Assembly: GCF_022539315.1 (NCBI RefSeq)
Contig: NC_066315.1
Location: 48,465,174-48,529,173 of the forward strand
DNA from: Serinus canaria
Taxonomy: Eukaryota > Chordata > Aves > Passeriformes > Fringillidae
DNA length: 64,000 bases
Direction of reading: 5' to 3'
Shown: in pieces, positions 24,801-39,520 of the stretch
Position numbering within the stretch: position 1 is the stretch's first letter
How the letters are laid out: every line of letters begins with the position of its first letter
Position numbers and translations under genes: made by a program
The notes under the pieces: model-generated
What the model was told of the DNA's origin: nothing
The model's input: only the letters and a program-made list of their open reading frames with translations
Database searches by the model: none

Positions 24801-27029
24801 CTGCAGAAGATGGTGTTGGTTAACTCCACCAGTGCAACAGCCTGAGAAGGCTGATCTGCCAAGCAAGAGCATTTTATGCAGACTTCTTCTGCAAAACCCA
24901 CAGGATCAGTCCTGATCCCCTTATCTCCTCCCAAGGTATCTGCAATTGTGCAACTGTAAATAATGCAAAATACACTTTCATTTGCAAAAGCTCCCCAAAG
25001 CACAGCACAAATTTAAAAGCAGGAAAGTCTTCTGAATTTTTGTGCTTTGTCTGCTGTAGGTCTCCCCAGGGCGAAGTCTGCCCTTAGAAATCACTGGGAC
25101 AGACCTGCCACAGCACATTTGCTGCCGCACAGCACACTTAATATTTTGCAATCTCAGCAAGGCTGCGTTTACAATCTTCATGGCCAAAAATATTTGCAAA
25201 GTCTGAATTCCTGATGGATGCCAGCTAAGTAATCAGAGAGATGGAAAATGCACAATAAAGACCATAAACATATGGAGTCTTCAACTCAGCATAAATACTG
25301 AGAACGAAGATCAACCTGAGTGTGTTGTCAAGGTAGATTTGAGAGCCAGCAGCAGCAGAACTTTTTTCCTTGCATACATCATAAATTCTGATAGCTTTTT
25401 TCTTGCCTGGGACCTAGTACACTCTGAGTGCATTACTACTTCTTTCTGCTTATTAGTTTTCTCGTCTGTAAAATAAGGTTTTGAGGGGTGGCATCTTCGT
25501 AAAACATTTTGAAATCCAGCACTGCTGAAAAGTGCTATATATTTGATTGATAAAGTCAGTGGAAAAACATCTGATATTCAATATAATCTATAATAAGGAG
25601 AGACCTTTAAGTGCTGAATTAATTAGGAGTTACACAGAGAACTTTGCAAAATTTTCAGTTAGTTGAAGAATGCTTCTTTGACCAAAAAAAAAGTCTGTTT
25701 GGTTTTTTTTTTTCTGGCAGTGCCTGCAAGAGGTAGGGCCACATTCCCAGAGTTCTACGTCTGTCAATACTGGCAGGAAGGTGAGGAAGAGGGCAAAGTA
25801 AGAGTCAGCTGCCAAAGCAAAATCTTAACTACAGGTCTTTGTGAATCAGAAATTTGTCAGCAAAGCAATATAAATGGATGTTTTCCAATTAAACTGGAAG
25901 GGTTTGCAGAGGCTTTACAATGCTTGCTAAAGGCACCTGCCAGCTCTCCAGGCTCAGCTGAGGTGGGAGAGAAGTTTTCTGTGGGAAAAACAGGTTTCTT
26001 AGTGCTTTTTGTTTTTCACATGAATTGTGAGTATCCTCCACCCTTAGTTCCTCTCATCCTATGAAACAATCTATGTACGTGGGCAGACGAACATATTCAT
26101 TATATATTAATTCCTCCATGTGCAATCAATCATTGAATTTAATACAGTACCATCCTCCAAATCATCCTTAAGCTAAAATGCTTGTTTCTTGCCTACATGG
26201 TCTGGATGGGGTAATTGATTTCACATACCCTTTCTGGGGTTGCTCAAAGTCAAACCACAAAGCAGCTGCCAAAAATATCTCTTCATGTAGAATTTACAAC
26301 GTTTCTGCATTTCTGAAGCAGTAGCTGATGTGCCTAGCCAATCTGCTGAAAATGTTTGTGTAGCTAAAATTTTTGAAGAGAGAAAATCACAGGATCTGCA
26401 AATACATCTGCAGAATATTCTTTAGCAACTACTGTTCATTCTGAGTGTGAACCTTGAGAATAAACTCTAACTTCTGTAAAAGGACAAACCTAAGTCATAC
26501 CTTTAGACTACTGCTCATGACAAGGAACTTGATCTACACCTAAAAAAATTCCATCAGAGACCGTGCTCAATTTTGAACAATTAACATATCTTTTTCACAT
26601 TAAGAAACAGAGGACTCCAGTCTTCACATTTTAGCAAATATATCTGCTGCAAATAAATAATTTTCTAATTATAAAACTGACTGCTTTATAGACCTTGTTC
26701 TCATATTCTGGAATGATCTATTGCATCAATAAAAAAAAAAAAACCCACACTTTTTTTTTCCCATCACAGGAGAAGCCATAGCAAATTGGTTCATAAATAT
26801 TCACTGTTTTTTAAGGCATGGCTGTAAAAAAGGAGATACTTTACTGCTCTGGAAACAGTGCATTTAATGTCAGAGCATCTCTGAGAAAGAAGAGCTGAGG
26901 AGAGTCTCTTAATGCAGTGAAGTCCTAAACCAGTCACAGGTCACACTCACAAGCAGATTTAAAACGGTGGCAGAAGAAGTCAAATATGATGGATGAGCTT
27001 GCACCTATGCAGAGTTTCCAGTGGTGTTA

Positions 27030-27210
27030 GCAGGAGCCTGCCTGGTGGGGAAGCTGAGCTGGCAGATGGGAGCAGCCCCACTCCGCACGCCTGGGGCAGG
27101 AACGGGGCGGGCAGGCAGAGGGGGCACAGCTGGTCCCTGCCCAGGTGGGTGGCCCTGGCTGCTGAGGCACAACTGTCCCACTCCCCAGGCCTGCATGAGC
27201 CAGGCACAGC
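27030..27210. other. GC-rich island within the AT-rich intron
   Basis: A roughly 180-base patch, much richer in G and C than its surroundings, containing CGCACGCCTGGGGCAGGAAC and GGGGCGGGCAGGCAGAGGGG. It has few CpG dinucleotides, with G-runs on the plus strand. Overlapping reading frames exist on both strands only because GC-rich DNA lacks stop codons. No gene or repeat is recognised. It could be an old repeat or a regulatory element. Confidence 0.5.
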
Positions 27211-30200
27211 TCTGAGTACTCATGCTGCTCATGCTCCTAGCTGCTTGCTATGGCTCAGGGGAAGCACTCCCAGATGAAGGCACTAATTACGCCTTAGGCA
27301 TAAATAACTACTCACGACCTCCCTGCTACACCATCCCTGAATTCTCTCTCCTTGAGTTCCTGCCTGCAAGTGCTTTCTGGATTTCACAAGGCTTTTTTAT
27401 TTTAAATCCACACAGTTGATTGATTTGGTGGATATTCTGCACAGATAGCAAATAAAATTTATGAGTCAATGAGGCTCCTCCTCCCCATCTCCAACTCCAT
27501 GGCTCATGACTGCCACATAGCTGCTCCTCCTGCTACACAACAGAGTAGGAGAGGAAATGAGCTACAAAAACCAAAGCTGCCCCAGCTGCATAAACTTCTT
27601 AGAAGAATGAAAATTTACAAATAGAAAGCAAACTGCTAGAGTTCTTAGAGCTAATTACTAATAAAATATAATAATTACAATTATAAAATGTCCCATAAAA
27701 ATGCTCTTCTTTACAGTGTTTCCATGTAAAAATAGAATAATAAAAAAAACCCTGGGGCTGCTCAAATTTGTTTGATAAAATAGGTTATGATGTATTACAA
27801 TTTAGACAAATAAAAGTTCAGAATAGTACCAAGGCTATAAAGCATGAGCATAACATATTGTTCTGGCAAGTGATAAAACTGCTCACAGTGACAGCTGTGA
27901 TTTATGGAAGCAATTCAAATACACTTTGAAAGTATATTAGCTTTGCTTCTGCCCACAAAGGGTGCATATTAGCAGGGTAGGCCATGCTGATGATAAATTA
28001 CATACCAGCAAGAAGTGAAGAAAATTGGCAACATCAGATGCCCAAAGGCCCTGAGTTACTTTGATAATGTGGTTTTCAGGATAATACCTCACATGCACAG
28101 GCATCTGAGCACAAAAAGAAACACATCAAATCTGTATTTTCATCGGCCCTTTGGAAGATAATGTTACAATGGTGAGAGTGGCTGGGACTTCCCAGCTAAA
28201 GCCGACATACAAAGCATTTACAAATTGGCTCTGGAAAAAGAGTCTGGCTCAGAGGGTCACAATTTAGATGCTACCTTTGGGTGGAAGCTGGAAAATAACT
28301 GCCTCCTGCTTCCAGGCTGCAGGCACTGAAGCAAGCTGCAGGCTATGGACCTACAGCACACCTACTGCATGGCTTCGGCACGGTGGGTAAAGGGACCCAA
28401 GAGCTGCTGTGGTTAGCTCTGCTACCACCCAGAATGGGATGGAGACGCTGCAGTCACCACCTGCAGCACCCCTTCTGCAAGGGAATCAAGTTTCCGGGCA
28501 CACTTGTTCATTGATCACAGCAGTTCAATCTCACAGAAAAAGCCACGCTCTTCCCATGGCTCAGAGCAGCACTGGAAAAGGAGCACAGGAAAAGCATGAT
28601 GACAATGTCTTAACCCACAGCAGGATTTTACTAATGTAAAGCACTGAAAAATTATTTTAAGATACTTTGGGCTAAATTCTGACGTACTAGCACAGATGAT
28701 GACTGATTTCAGAGTCAACCTGTACTTCAGGGGGTGTCCTTTGAAGAGCACACATCCCTGGGCAGTGCTATGGAGAGCCATGTGCCTGGCTTTTCTCGTA
28801 TTACTAGGGAAAGTTTAATAAATTCTATCTGCCTCCAATTATTGCAGTCCTCCCATTCTGACACACTGGTAAAGCACATCTTTGTGTCCTGAATTAATGA
28901 CTAGGCCAAAGCAGTTACATCTTACCACGGATCAAAAGAAGTTTATCAGCAGTTATACTGTAATGAGCTCATCTGCAAAAAATAAAACACATTTAACAAA
29001 GACTTCTTGTCTGGTGGGAATTTTTAACTTATTTAATCCAAAACACTCCCTTGGGAAGTGATAATAGGAGTATCTATCCTATTTCTAGGATACCCATTAC
29101 TGTATAACCAGAGGACCTCAGGCATATGGTATGCTCACAGAATGAGTCTGTGAGTAATTTTTTAGTGGAAGTTGGCAATTTCTGGAGTTTTTCTGTATTT
29201 ACAGGCTCTGGATGAAAAATGGCCCAGTGACACTATAACTGAAAGGATATAAAACTCCTATACATGGATTGATACTTAAAAAGTAAGTGAGCTAAATGCT
29301 TTCTCTACAGATGGGGGCTTGGAGAAAATGCAAAAGTGATAAAACAGATTTTCCTAAAACATATAGGAAAAAAAAGAGCTTGGTACCTCTTTGAGCCTTC
29401 CCCCTCTGTAGTTCTAATCTAAGAGTTAGAAGAAAAAACATTTTTTCTTGAATTGAAATTTTAGGTAGTACAGATACTACAGCACATTTCAGGCTATCAC
29501 TTCTATTTATTTACAGCTCTGCAGCACCATGCTTCTGTAGAAACATTTGCAAGAATTGAACTGATTGTGTGTTAAGCCTTAATCTTAATAGCTTTTTCAT
29601 TGCTTGCTAATGGAAATACATATTCAACATTATTTTAAACTTAATTCAGCGTAGAAGAATTAGTTTCATACAGTGTAATTAGAATTTTTTTCTACAGCAC
29701 TTCATAGAAATACAAGGCATAAATAGATTACTTCAAGCAAGGGAAAGGAATGAGAGCATTTTTGTTTCTTCAACAACAACCTGGATATAGTAACTGTAAC
29801 AAGGAATGCACCCCCCTATTTTCTTTTTCTTGTCTATACATTTCAGATTCATGGTTTTCACTTTAAATAAAGGAATGTTCACAGCATTCCTCAGATTCTA
29901 CTTTACCAAAAAACCAGAAATATTCTGCTAAACTTTACTTCTGAGCAGGGGAGGGATAATCCCCCTCTACTGCAAATTGGGTAGGAGGCAGCAGTCATTA
30001 CTACAGCCTGTTGTCTTAGAAGAAACAGCACTACCCCTCCCTGTCCCATCACCTGCTTGTGACTTCATGTCCTGAAGCAATGAAATAACCTTCACAGAAT
30101 TCCAGCAGTCACAGTAAAAGTGACCAGAAAAATGTTTATTTATATTCCTCCCACATACTCTAACCCAGAAAACATTCACTTTAGCCTCTGTTCCCTGAAG

Positions 30201-32370
30201 ATTTCACTCCTAAATACATTCCAAATCTACCTTCTTCTCAAAACCCCATTTCCATGCTGCAGGCTTTGAAATGTCTTTCAGGACACTTCCTTGGAAGGAT
30301 AACTTCTCTTTATGGGCACAGATGTTATTTTGTCTAAAGAGCCAAAATTACTGGAAACCTATTGCTCCATCTCCAGCTCCTCTGACAGCTTCCCAGCCTC
30401 TCTGACCTCAGCAGCCAGCCAAGCTGCTGCAGCTGCAGCTCATTTTTCTTCCCAAGGGAGAGCAGGAATGGTGTCCTGAGCCTCTGAGATCTCATTACAG
30501 AACAAAACCAACATCTTTTAATAGTGTGATGGATTTATGATTTCATTATTATTTTTGCAAGGGAAGATTCCACAGAAAGCACCGACAAAAGGAAAGGAGA
30601 AAATGTGGTCTCCGAAACTTGCTGATACACACTGTCCCCACCACCCCCTTCACTTTTACTAGGTATTCAATAATATCCTAGTCATGGCTTTATTTGTGGG
30701 CTCAGCAACACAAACAAATTAACACAAAAACTAGAAATGCTCCATACATGTCAGGTTCCTCAGGTCTCCAAGGAAAACAGCAGCAGGATTCCCAGGCCTA
30801 AGACAGTGGTTCTGGAAAGCTGTCCTGGAAGGTAAATATAGTATAAAAGCTGAGAGTATTTTGCCACATGCTTTTACAGCCTAGTAACTATAAAGAATTT
30901 CTTTGCAGTGCTGTCTTCAAATGGAAGGAAAATTCCCCACTTTATTATGTTCAATTTTTCAGTTTCTGTTATGTCAATATTACAATATTTTGTAACAAGA
31001 AGACAAAAGCTTCTTCATCTTCTTGAAATCAATATTACTTCTCAGGCAAGGGCAACTGGTGTCTCTTTGTTAAGGCTCTATTTTAACATACTGCCAAAAT
31101 ACAAATACAATTCTTACTCGATAGATAATAATCTGCTTTTCAAGACCAAAGGCTGAAGTAGCCAGGATAAAAAGCCTTCACATATTCTAGTATGCTGCAC
31201 CATTCTTTCCCAACCCTGCAAGCAAATCAGAATTCTGATGGTGCAGGATGGTCTGTGCAGATGCACCTGTCCAAACGTCAGCTCACACCAGCAGAAGGTT
31301 AAGGTCCAAAGTAAAGAGAAATCTTATACTCCCCAAGATTCCCTTCCTGCCAGCCTTGCTCTTCCACAGTGTGATCATAGCAGCTTCACTACTGAGGGAC
31401 TCTTCAGCAGATAACTGCATTATTCCACAAGTTAGGGATGCATGAACTGTAAGAAAAAGCTTGATAAATAAATCTGCAGTAAACCACACACACTGACAGC
31501 TATACAGAGACAAAAAGATCCCTAAAATGAAAATCAAGCACTGAAAACTGGAAGAAATTTGTCATTGCTTGGCTATAGCTGCATTCTCTTTAGAGGTCGT
31601 ATTTCTAGCTTTCAAAAATGGAAATACAGGTCAATGCATTTGTGTCTGAATGGCCTACAGAGCACCAGGGAACAAGGTTAAATATTTGGAAATCAGAAAA
31701 AAGACAATGCAAAAGTAGTCCCTACAACCTTATTTCCAAGGGCATTGGTGCATATGAATGAGATGCAATATTTAATTACCTAATAATCATATATGAAACA
31801 GAATTTGCCCTAAAAATTGCTGAAGAATTGGAATGAATGTGAAAAATGCCTCTGCAGAATTTCTAATCTTTACATTTCCGATGTTGCAAACCACAGGAGA
31901 ACTTCAAAAGGGTATTCAGCATGACAGCTTATAAAGACTTTACCTCAGCCCTTACACAGGTCTAGACATTCAAGAGCACAGATGGATTGGTAAACATTGC
32001 TTAGCAATTTTCTCTAGAGGGATTCTTTGTGAGCTGTGGGAAAAATCCTGTGAGAAGTTGGCTGAGAGGGCAAAGTGAATTTCAAAAGATCAAGCCTCGA
32101 TGAAATCTGCATCTGCTTTTGCTGGGACTCTTCAAAAGAGCAGACATCTTGTCAAATGTTAACCTCCTGCCCTGGGGAGAACTGGTGCTGGAAGCCACAG
32201 GTTTTATTTCCTCCTTGTTTAGTCACATGGGAGAGAACAGACGTTCTCTCTAAGCGTTCTCTCTCTAAGCACATTCTCTTACTCAGAAGGCACACGTGTA
32301 GGGCTTTCGTGAATTATATAAAGAGGTTAATCTTTGGAAAGAAACAGATGGACACAAGGCAGACTGAAGG

Positions 32371-32394
32371 AAAAAAAAAAAAAAAAAAAAAAAA
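32371..32394. repeat. A24 homopolymer
   Basis: Twenty-four consecutive A bases, followed by GG and further A-rich DNA. No retrotransposon body with target duplications is recognisable upstream, so it is listed only as a homopolymer and is probably length-variable. Confidence 0.95.
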
Positions 32395-34431
32395 GGAAAA
32401 AACCTCCACACCAACTTGTCTTGGGGTTATCACAAAGCATTCATATTAAAGGAATTAAAAAATCAGCTGCTGGCCAGTTGGGATCCAAGAAGAATTCACT
32501 GTTCCTAAGGAAGCAAACAGCTCTGCCTAGGAAGACCCCAACATTCATGCAACAAAGGACAGCTCTTGGGCCCAACACAGATCTTCCCAAGGACACCAGC
32601 AGTCCACAGGCTGTGTTTCTAGTAGGACTGATACAGCGAGTTGTAGAAATTACAGGTGTTCAGATAAACTAGGTTTTAAAAAGACAGACTCAGCATCTTA
32701 ATTCAGTCCTTCTTTAGACACTAGAAAGCAATAGAAAATGCTTGGATAGCCAATTTCTGAGCAAAGGTAAACATTCAGCTAATATACCGAATCCTGAAAC
32801 AGTGGTTTTACTATCTTCATTGTACATCAAGACTAAGGGAATTTCTTGAGCAATTTAAAGGCACTTTTGGAAAATTAATCTAAAGTTATATCTAGTTTCA
32901 AAACCACTGGAAATATGTGACACATGACCTTTACCTAAGAAATTGAATAACAATTTTGATTATGGCTTTTCCTCATTTACAGCACAACCTAATTATGAAA
33001 ATACATGCATGACCTCACCTAACTGTTGGACTTTTGGGATTCATTCCACCAAGCTAGCTCTTCAGATTTTTGAAAATAGTCAAGTCTTGCAAATTAAGCA
33101 GGTGGTTTCTGAGGGCTGATTCCTGCCATGGACACTCACTTTCCCCCCTTTTCCAGAAAGCTTCCAACTTCCCTGAAGACTCTCTAATCACTAAGCTCTA
33201 TGGACCTTACCCTAAACGAAAGACAGCTGGGAGTTCTTTGACTTTTAGGTATTATAAAGTGACTCTTATTCCACAACTGTTGAACAAGACGAATGACATA
33301 TTCTTGTATCTACTAAAGCAAAATCAGAAATCAATCACCTGCAGAGCAGATCCACCAATATTCACCCCTGCTCCACGGCCAGCACAGTGTGCAGTGCAAA
33401 TCCTACCTCTCAGCATTATAGATCGCTCATAGCACAAAACAGACATAGATCAAGTCAAATCACATTTAAAGTTATCAAAACTTACTGAGATTTTCAGATT
33501 ACTATCGTATAGCATAAAAACTAGGCTACCACTTGTTTCATCTCCAGGTCAAATATCTCCAGACCTAAAGCTTTTGAAAGCACTGTGACAAAGCTACTTT
33601 AAAACAGACAATCAACAGAAGTTTTTGACATTTCCTTTTGTGCTTAGTGAGCTCAGCATGATTAGAGCTCCCTACTTAACTACTGATATACTTGCAGACC
33701 ACAACATAATGAAAAGAAGACGAAAGAAAAGGTGTGAGGCCACTTCAGGGGAAATCAGAGAAAGATTTTGGTTTATCAGCCCATTTTCTGTGCCATTGTT
33801 CACCTTCTTGGTATGCAGCAGCCACCAGAAGTATATTAAAACTTAAAGAAACCTACGAGAAATAAGAAATTCAGGATTTGTTTTCAAAGCCAATTTTGCA
33901 ATCACTCAGCAAAGCACCCTGCTGTGATTACTTCAAAGAAATACAACTGCTTTGCTAACTGGAGACTCAGGCTGTTCCCCCCTCATTTTCTCAGTTTCAA
34001 TTTGATGGATGTCCTGAGTCTGTTTACCTACAGGAGGAAACTCAGGAAGAGACTTCTTGCTGATTAATTATGGCCTACTTGGAATCAACATTTTACTAGT
34101 CATCTAGAAATAACTCTCTAAGATAAATTGTTTTTCCATGTGCCCACACCTGTTTCTCCAATAAATCATACCTTTCTAAGTACACAATGGGCCACATTAT
34201 AGCAAAAAAAAAAAAAAAAAGCAATCTAATGCATTCCAAACACTCTAAACTTATTCAATGTTGCAATCAGGACCAAGTAGACTGAGCAGACAGATACTGA
34301 ACTAAATGTCCCCTTCCTCTAGGTTTCAAATTGGTCAGAAAACTGATTTAAGACCACACACTGCCTGTAATAAAAAATGACTAGCTTTGAACTTCTACAT
34401 TTTTCCTTATAATGGAACAAATAAATACATC

Positions 34432-34470
34432 GGGGGCGAGGGGGGGGGCTGGAGTGTATGTGTGGGGGGG
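34432..34470 (+). other. Candidate G-quadruplex (G-run cluster)
   Basis: Runs of 5, 9 and 7 G lie within 39 bases (34432-34436, 34440-34448, 34464-34470). The 9-base run can supply two G-tracts, giving the four needed, though the last loop is long (about 15 bases). The G-rich strand is the non-transcribed plus strand. The ARPP21 pre-mRNA carries the C-runs. Confidence 0.6.
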
Positions 34471-37400
34471 AAGAGACAAACGTTAGTTCCATATATTCTA
34501 TTCCATACATTCTTTAGTTCCATAACTTTTGACACACCACATCAGCCTTTGTAGCCATTTGGTCAGTCTCAAATTTCCAGAGAAGAAACTAAGAGTGTAT
34601 AAGCAATTGTACATCACATTTATTTAAATTTTATAAAAGAAAGAAATCTTCACTTTAGTTTGTAAATGCTCCACAGTACTCTATCGACACCTAAACAAAA
34701 TGGGTAAAAGTAGATGAGTTTTAATCACTGTGAAGTGTCCACCAGGAAAGTACAAATATGGCTCACTCCAGACATACATTATCTCTATGAAATTAGTGTG
34801 CAGACTCAACAATGTCCTACAAACCCACTGCCATTGCTAGCTGTGTTTTCTAGGAACAAATTTCTTGTTTCTTATACTGCAAAGACAGATTTCTGGGAAA
34901 CAGAGATGGACAATTCAAAGAAAAGCAGAATAATATTTGCTTTATTATATTTAGGAATGCTTTCTTCCTGAACAGAAACTGACATAACAAACTCATGGCT
35001 TCCCATTTTTATGGAATTACCCTGGGGCTTGAATAGCTCCTGCCTATTGCTCTAGTGAAGCAGTATGCTGAGGCATGGTTCTGCACTAAAAAAACACAGC
35101 TCTTTTCACTCCTGCATTTATTTTTTTTCTCACATCCTCTGCCTCTCTGTACCAGAGTATCCTGTGCACTGCTCCACGATATGAACTGCTGACCTGTTCA
35201 TACATGCTTCATTGATCCTTTCACTGACCAGCCTCCACTGACTTGGCTAAAAGTCCCAAGGTGAAGCGAGGTTTACCACACTGTTTTGGGATCTGCAAGG
35301 CTTGCATGGGAGCTGTAAGGAATGGCACTGTGGGCAGGAGAGAAGCTCAGGATGAAACAGCTCTATGTTGTATCCTCAGTCTCCTCAGCAGCATGCCACA
35401 GTGGAACAGAAACTTTATATGATGGACCCACTGAAAATTTTGTGGAAGGTAGTACTGACAGTAGGGAGCCCTTAGTGAAGAGCAGGAAATTATTTGACAG
35501 ATGTTAATGCACCCATGCACCTTGGACATCACCTTCTCCCTCTGTAAAACAAGTCCTCTCATCAGAGGCTCAATGTGAGTTATAGCTGAGAGAGCACAGC
35601 AGTATTTGCCTGTGTCAACCCTGCAATATAAATCATCTTGTGATAGTTTGTGTATAAAATCTGCTCTGTAAAACCCAGCTCCACTCTTTTATGCGCAAAT
35701 CACAATCAAATTCATATTCTTCTGGAACAAAGAACATCAGGAAACCTAATTCAAGTTTCTTATTCCTGTATTAGATGATAATTCTATTTTATCAAATTAC
35801 TTTTGCCTTGCGATGTAGCTGCATTTATAATTATTTATTGCCCAGCTCAAGGTTAAGTGAAGGAACAGCTTCATTGAGAGTCCTGTAGAAACCCTTATTT
35901 TTCACAATGTGCTACAGAAGATTAATTGCTTTCTATTTCTCCAATTGAGAGAGAATTAAAAATTGCCATTTGATACAAACTATTAATCCAGCAATCATTT
36001 TGAAGTAGCACATTGCTTCTTTTAATTTAATACATTTCCCCTCTTTTTCTTATTCTATATCGTAGTACTTGGGAACCTTAAAAATTCAATTTGTGGAGGT
36101 TCATTTGTAGGACCTCCAAAAAGGTCTGCAACGTGAGTCTGCACTCCTGCGGAGTCAGTACCTGATGAAAGGTAGCTCTCAACAAAGAGAAAGCTGGAAA
36201 TGCAGCAATGTTGAGCAGATGCTATTGAAGATGTTCTGTTTTACCAGCATGCTGCTTGGAAGCCCTTAGGACAGTGCTGAAGCACATAACAAAATATTAT
36301 GATAACACAGACTGACAGAAAGAGCAAGAATACAGATATATACATACATACACATAGCCTAAATATTTGCTTGCTCAGAAATGGCTGGGGTTTTTTTTTC
36401 TTCATTTTTTTTCCCTTAACCAATGCCACAGGGCCAAGGTCCTTCAGAAAGAGATTGTTTGCTACAAGAAAAAGACTGCTGTTATTTTCAGGCAAAGTCC
36501 ACTACCCATGTCTCATGATGGCTGTGGATTTTCATTGTATAAACAAATCTAAGGAACACCAAGAATGAAGACAATGAGAAATTCAAACAGTAGCAAATCC
36601 ACAAATTACTCCAAACACTAACATTTAGGAAGACAAACTTGGGGACTCTATATGTACAACTTCAAAAGTATGCTTCCTGTTTTCAGCACTCAGTAGGAAC
36701 TTTGGATGCCCAATTTTTTACAGGTGTGAATGAACAAATAGCTGCCACAGTAAAAGCTTTTTCTTTCTTTTTCTTTTTTATTTACATAAGCTAAGGAACA
36801 TTTTTTAGAGCTGGAAAGCAGCCCTGAACTGGATGGCCACCATGGCAGCTGCCTTAACATTCTTTTAGCCCTGACTGCAAGCTGTCTGCCTGGTCCCCAG
36901 GAGCAAAAAAGAAAACATATTCATATTTCTTCATACCTAGTTCTTAGTTAAGAGATGTCTTAAGATTTGCTGTGGCTCTTTGGTATGACTATGGCACAAA
37001 AAACATTATTGCACAGGTTGGCTTCTTCTTCTTTCCTTGTCCTTAAGCATTTACATGACAGTAATCAAAAGACCATTTGTAATCAAGAGACCACATTTGT
37101 AACTAACACACTATGATCCTGGGAACTGCATTGAAAAGGAAAGTTAAATTAAATATGTAAAAATTCAGAATGAAAATCTGTGTTGAAGCACTTTTAATCT
37201 CAGCTCTTCTCAGAGAAACTGTAAAAGCTTACTTAACTTCCCGTTACTCGTTGCACCAGGGATTCAAACTTCTAAAAAAAGCGCTGTGGAACAAGGAACT
37301 GCAGTTGAACATATTGAGTAGTGTTGCTTGTTTGTCTCTCTATCCTGAAAATAACATTCCTGATCTGGTCATAGTCATGTCTTGCCACCAACACATAAGC

Positions 37401-39473
37401 AGAAGCAGAAATAGCAGCTTTATTTTTTCCATTCTGGAGTGAATGAACATAAAATGACTTGCGTTTACAGCGAAGTCCTAAGACTGGCAACCAAGGCCAA
37501 ATAAAGAAACACCTCTTTGCTTCCTCAATCTACATCAGACTTGAAAGAACCCTCACCAGGGTCTGCAGCAAGAAAACCTGTGTTTATCCTTATCATTCAT
37601 AATGACAAATGCCAGAGATACCCACTGGAAGTGAAACCTCAGCAGGGGCTATGTATTACTAGTAGTAACAGAAATCATCAAGCTGTTGTTAGAACCAGAC
37701 ACTCAGACAGTAAATTCAATTTTTTTTTTAATTTTCTCTTCAATACCACTGACAGCTACCAGCCATCACACATTACAATTAGCTCATGCTGCAGGAATGC
37801 TTTCTGCTCTGGTGCATAATGAGTGAGCAGCAACTGAGAGCAGGACCTGGGGAAGAGGTGAAGAACTTTTTCAAGGGGTATCACATATCCTTGCCAGTTG
37901 CTAAGGAAACCAGCTGCTTTCTTTGGGACGACTCAAGGGCTGCCTCTTTCACACACACATACTATGAGCGTTACTTCACTTGCAAACCAGCTAAGGAGAA
38001 CTTTCAAAAATTGCCCACATGCTATATAAATGCAAACATTCTATATATCTACCATTGGTGAGTGAAAATTAAAATATCCTTGTGATTGCAGAGGGATGCT
38101 GTTCTTGTGGGTAGTTTAGGTAAACAATAAGAGCCTGTGACAAAGGCTGAACAAAATTCAAGTAAAGACATTGGGACTTTATAATATATCAGGACTGGTT
38201 AGCAGAGCACTGCTTTAGTTACTGCAACATCATTCTTGAGTTCCTCTGCCCTAACACTGATCAAACTGTGGGCCCTTCCTCCAGCATACTCACACACGAT
38301 TCTTCTACTGCCTCCCAATCTAAATATGTGTCCTGTTCTATGGAGTTTTACAACTGCAAAGTGTGCTTCAATTCTTAAATCTTCAGTCAATAGCAACTGT
38401 GAGGCAAAAGCTCCCCCCACTCCTTCCTTCCTGCAGTGCAGATCTCTGCTATGCGTTCAGAGTTTTTCCTTTATTAGCTGAGACCTAAAAGCCCTCCACT
38501 TCTGCATCCTGCTGCATGCTTTCATCTGGAGAATAGCTAAAGGGAAGTGAGCCCCAAAGTCTACAGACCTCCTGTGAGCACCATGCCTGAAGCAGAGCTG
38601 GAGATGGCCTCCATCCCTGCAGAAAGGCTTTCTAGCATTTCTGTCACTGGTGGGGCTCCACTAATTCTGCCAACGGCAGGATGGTATCAGAAAAAAAAAA
38701 AAAAATAAAATCTGCCTTTGCTTTCAAGGACTACAATATAAACCTCTCAATTATTCAGTGCTGGAAAATTCCACTGCAAGAAATGGGAGCACTGCACATA
38801 GCTCCAACACAGAATTAACACCAGAGATGATGTACAACTCTTTTTGGCAAAGAAAGTCAGAAATACAAAGATTCTTTGTAGACATTGTTGAATACCTTAG
38901 TGTGTTATCTTCATTATCTAATAGCCTCTGTAATTTTTACAAAGGCTATTTTGAAAACACTGTTTTCAAGTTTTCAAGAGCAAGTACAACACAGTTAGAA
39001 ATATTATTCTTCTTGTTGTTCCTGTGTATTAACTAACATGAGACTAACACATTCTCTGGAACAAAATTTAAATTAAAAAATTTGTATTTTACTTTGAAAC
39101 ACTAGAAATTCTGTCAGAAATGGCTTATATTCTAATTAGTATTAGAGAAGTTGAATACAACTTGTGATGCCTTGAAAGGAAACCAGAAATAAGTGCCTGC
39201 CTTAAGACTATTCTAGCTGCTGAACCTACCAGTGTTCTCTTCCCTCAGTACTTGCTCTTTTCTGGTGGGGATGCTGAATAATTAAACAAGTCATTTGAGG
39301 AAGAACAAAGCTTTCTGACAAAAGTAATTTCATCTTTTAATTTTCAGAGTCAGGTATGCTGTAGGAAGTGTGATAGTATTAATTCTTCTATTAATTTAAA
39401 ATACAGATATTCTATAAAGTTGAATGCTGGTTCAGTACTGGTGCAGCACTACTGCATAAAGTCAGAGAGACAC

Positions 39474-39520
39474 TGGTGTTTTTAGGACTAGAAAGGATTT
39501 GGTGTTTTTAGGACTAGAAA
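39474..39520. repeat. 26-bp-spaced direct duplication
   Basis: A 21-base sequence containing GGTGTTTTTAGGACTAGAAA occurs at 39474-39494 and, identical, at 39500-39520. The perfect identity suggests a recent local duplication. Confidence 0.9.

Noticed and set aside
25663..26064. 133-codon plus-strand reading frame
   Set aside because: Antisense to the ARPP21 intron, starts within A/T-runs, and encodes no recognisable motif.
27000..27277. Overlapping reading frames on both strands in the GC-rich patch
   Set aside because: Several frames are open at once because GC-rich DNA has few stop codons. No splice sites or known protein are seen.
32075..32449. 124-codon plus-strand reading frame ending in a lysine run
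   Set aside because: The lysines come from the A24 homopolymer, and there is no other coding evidence.
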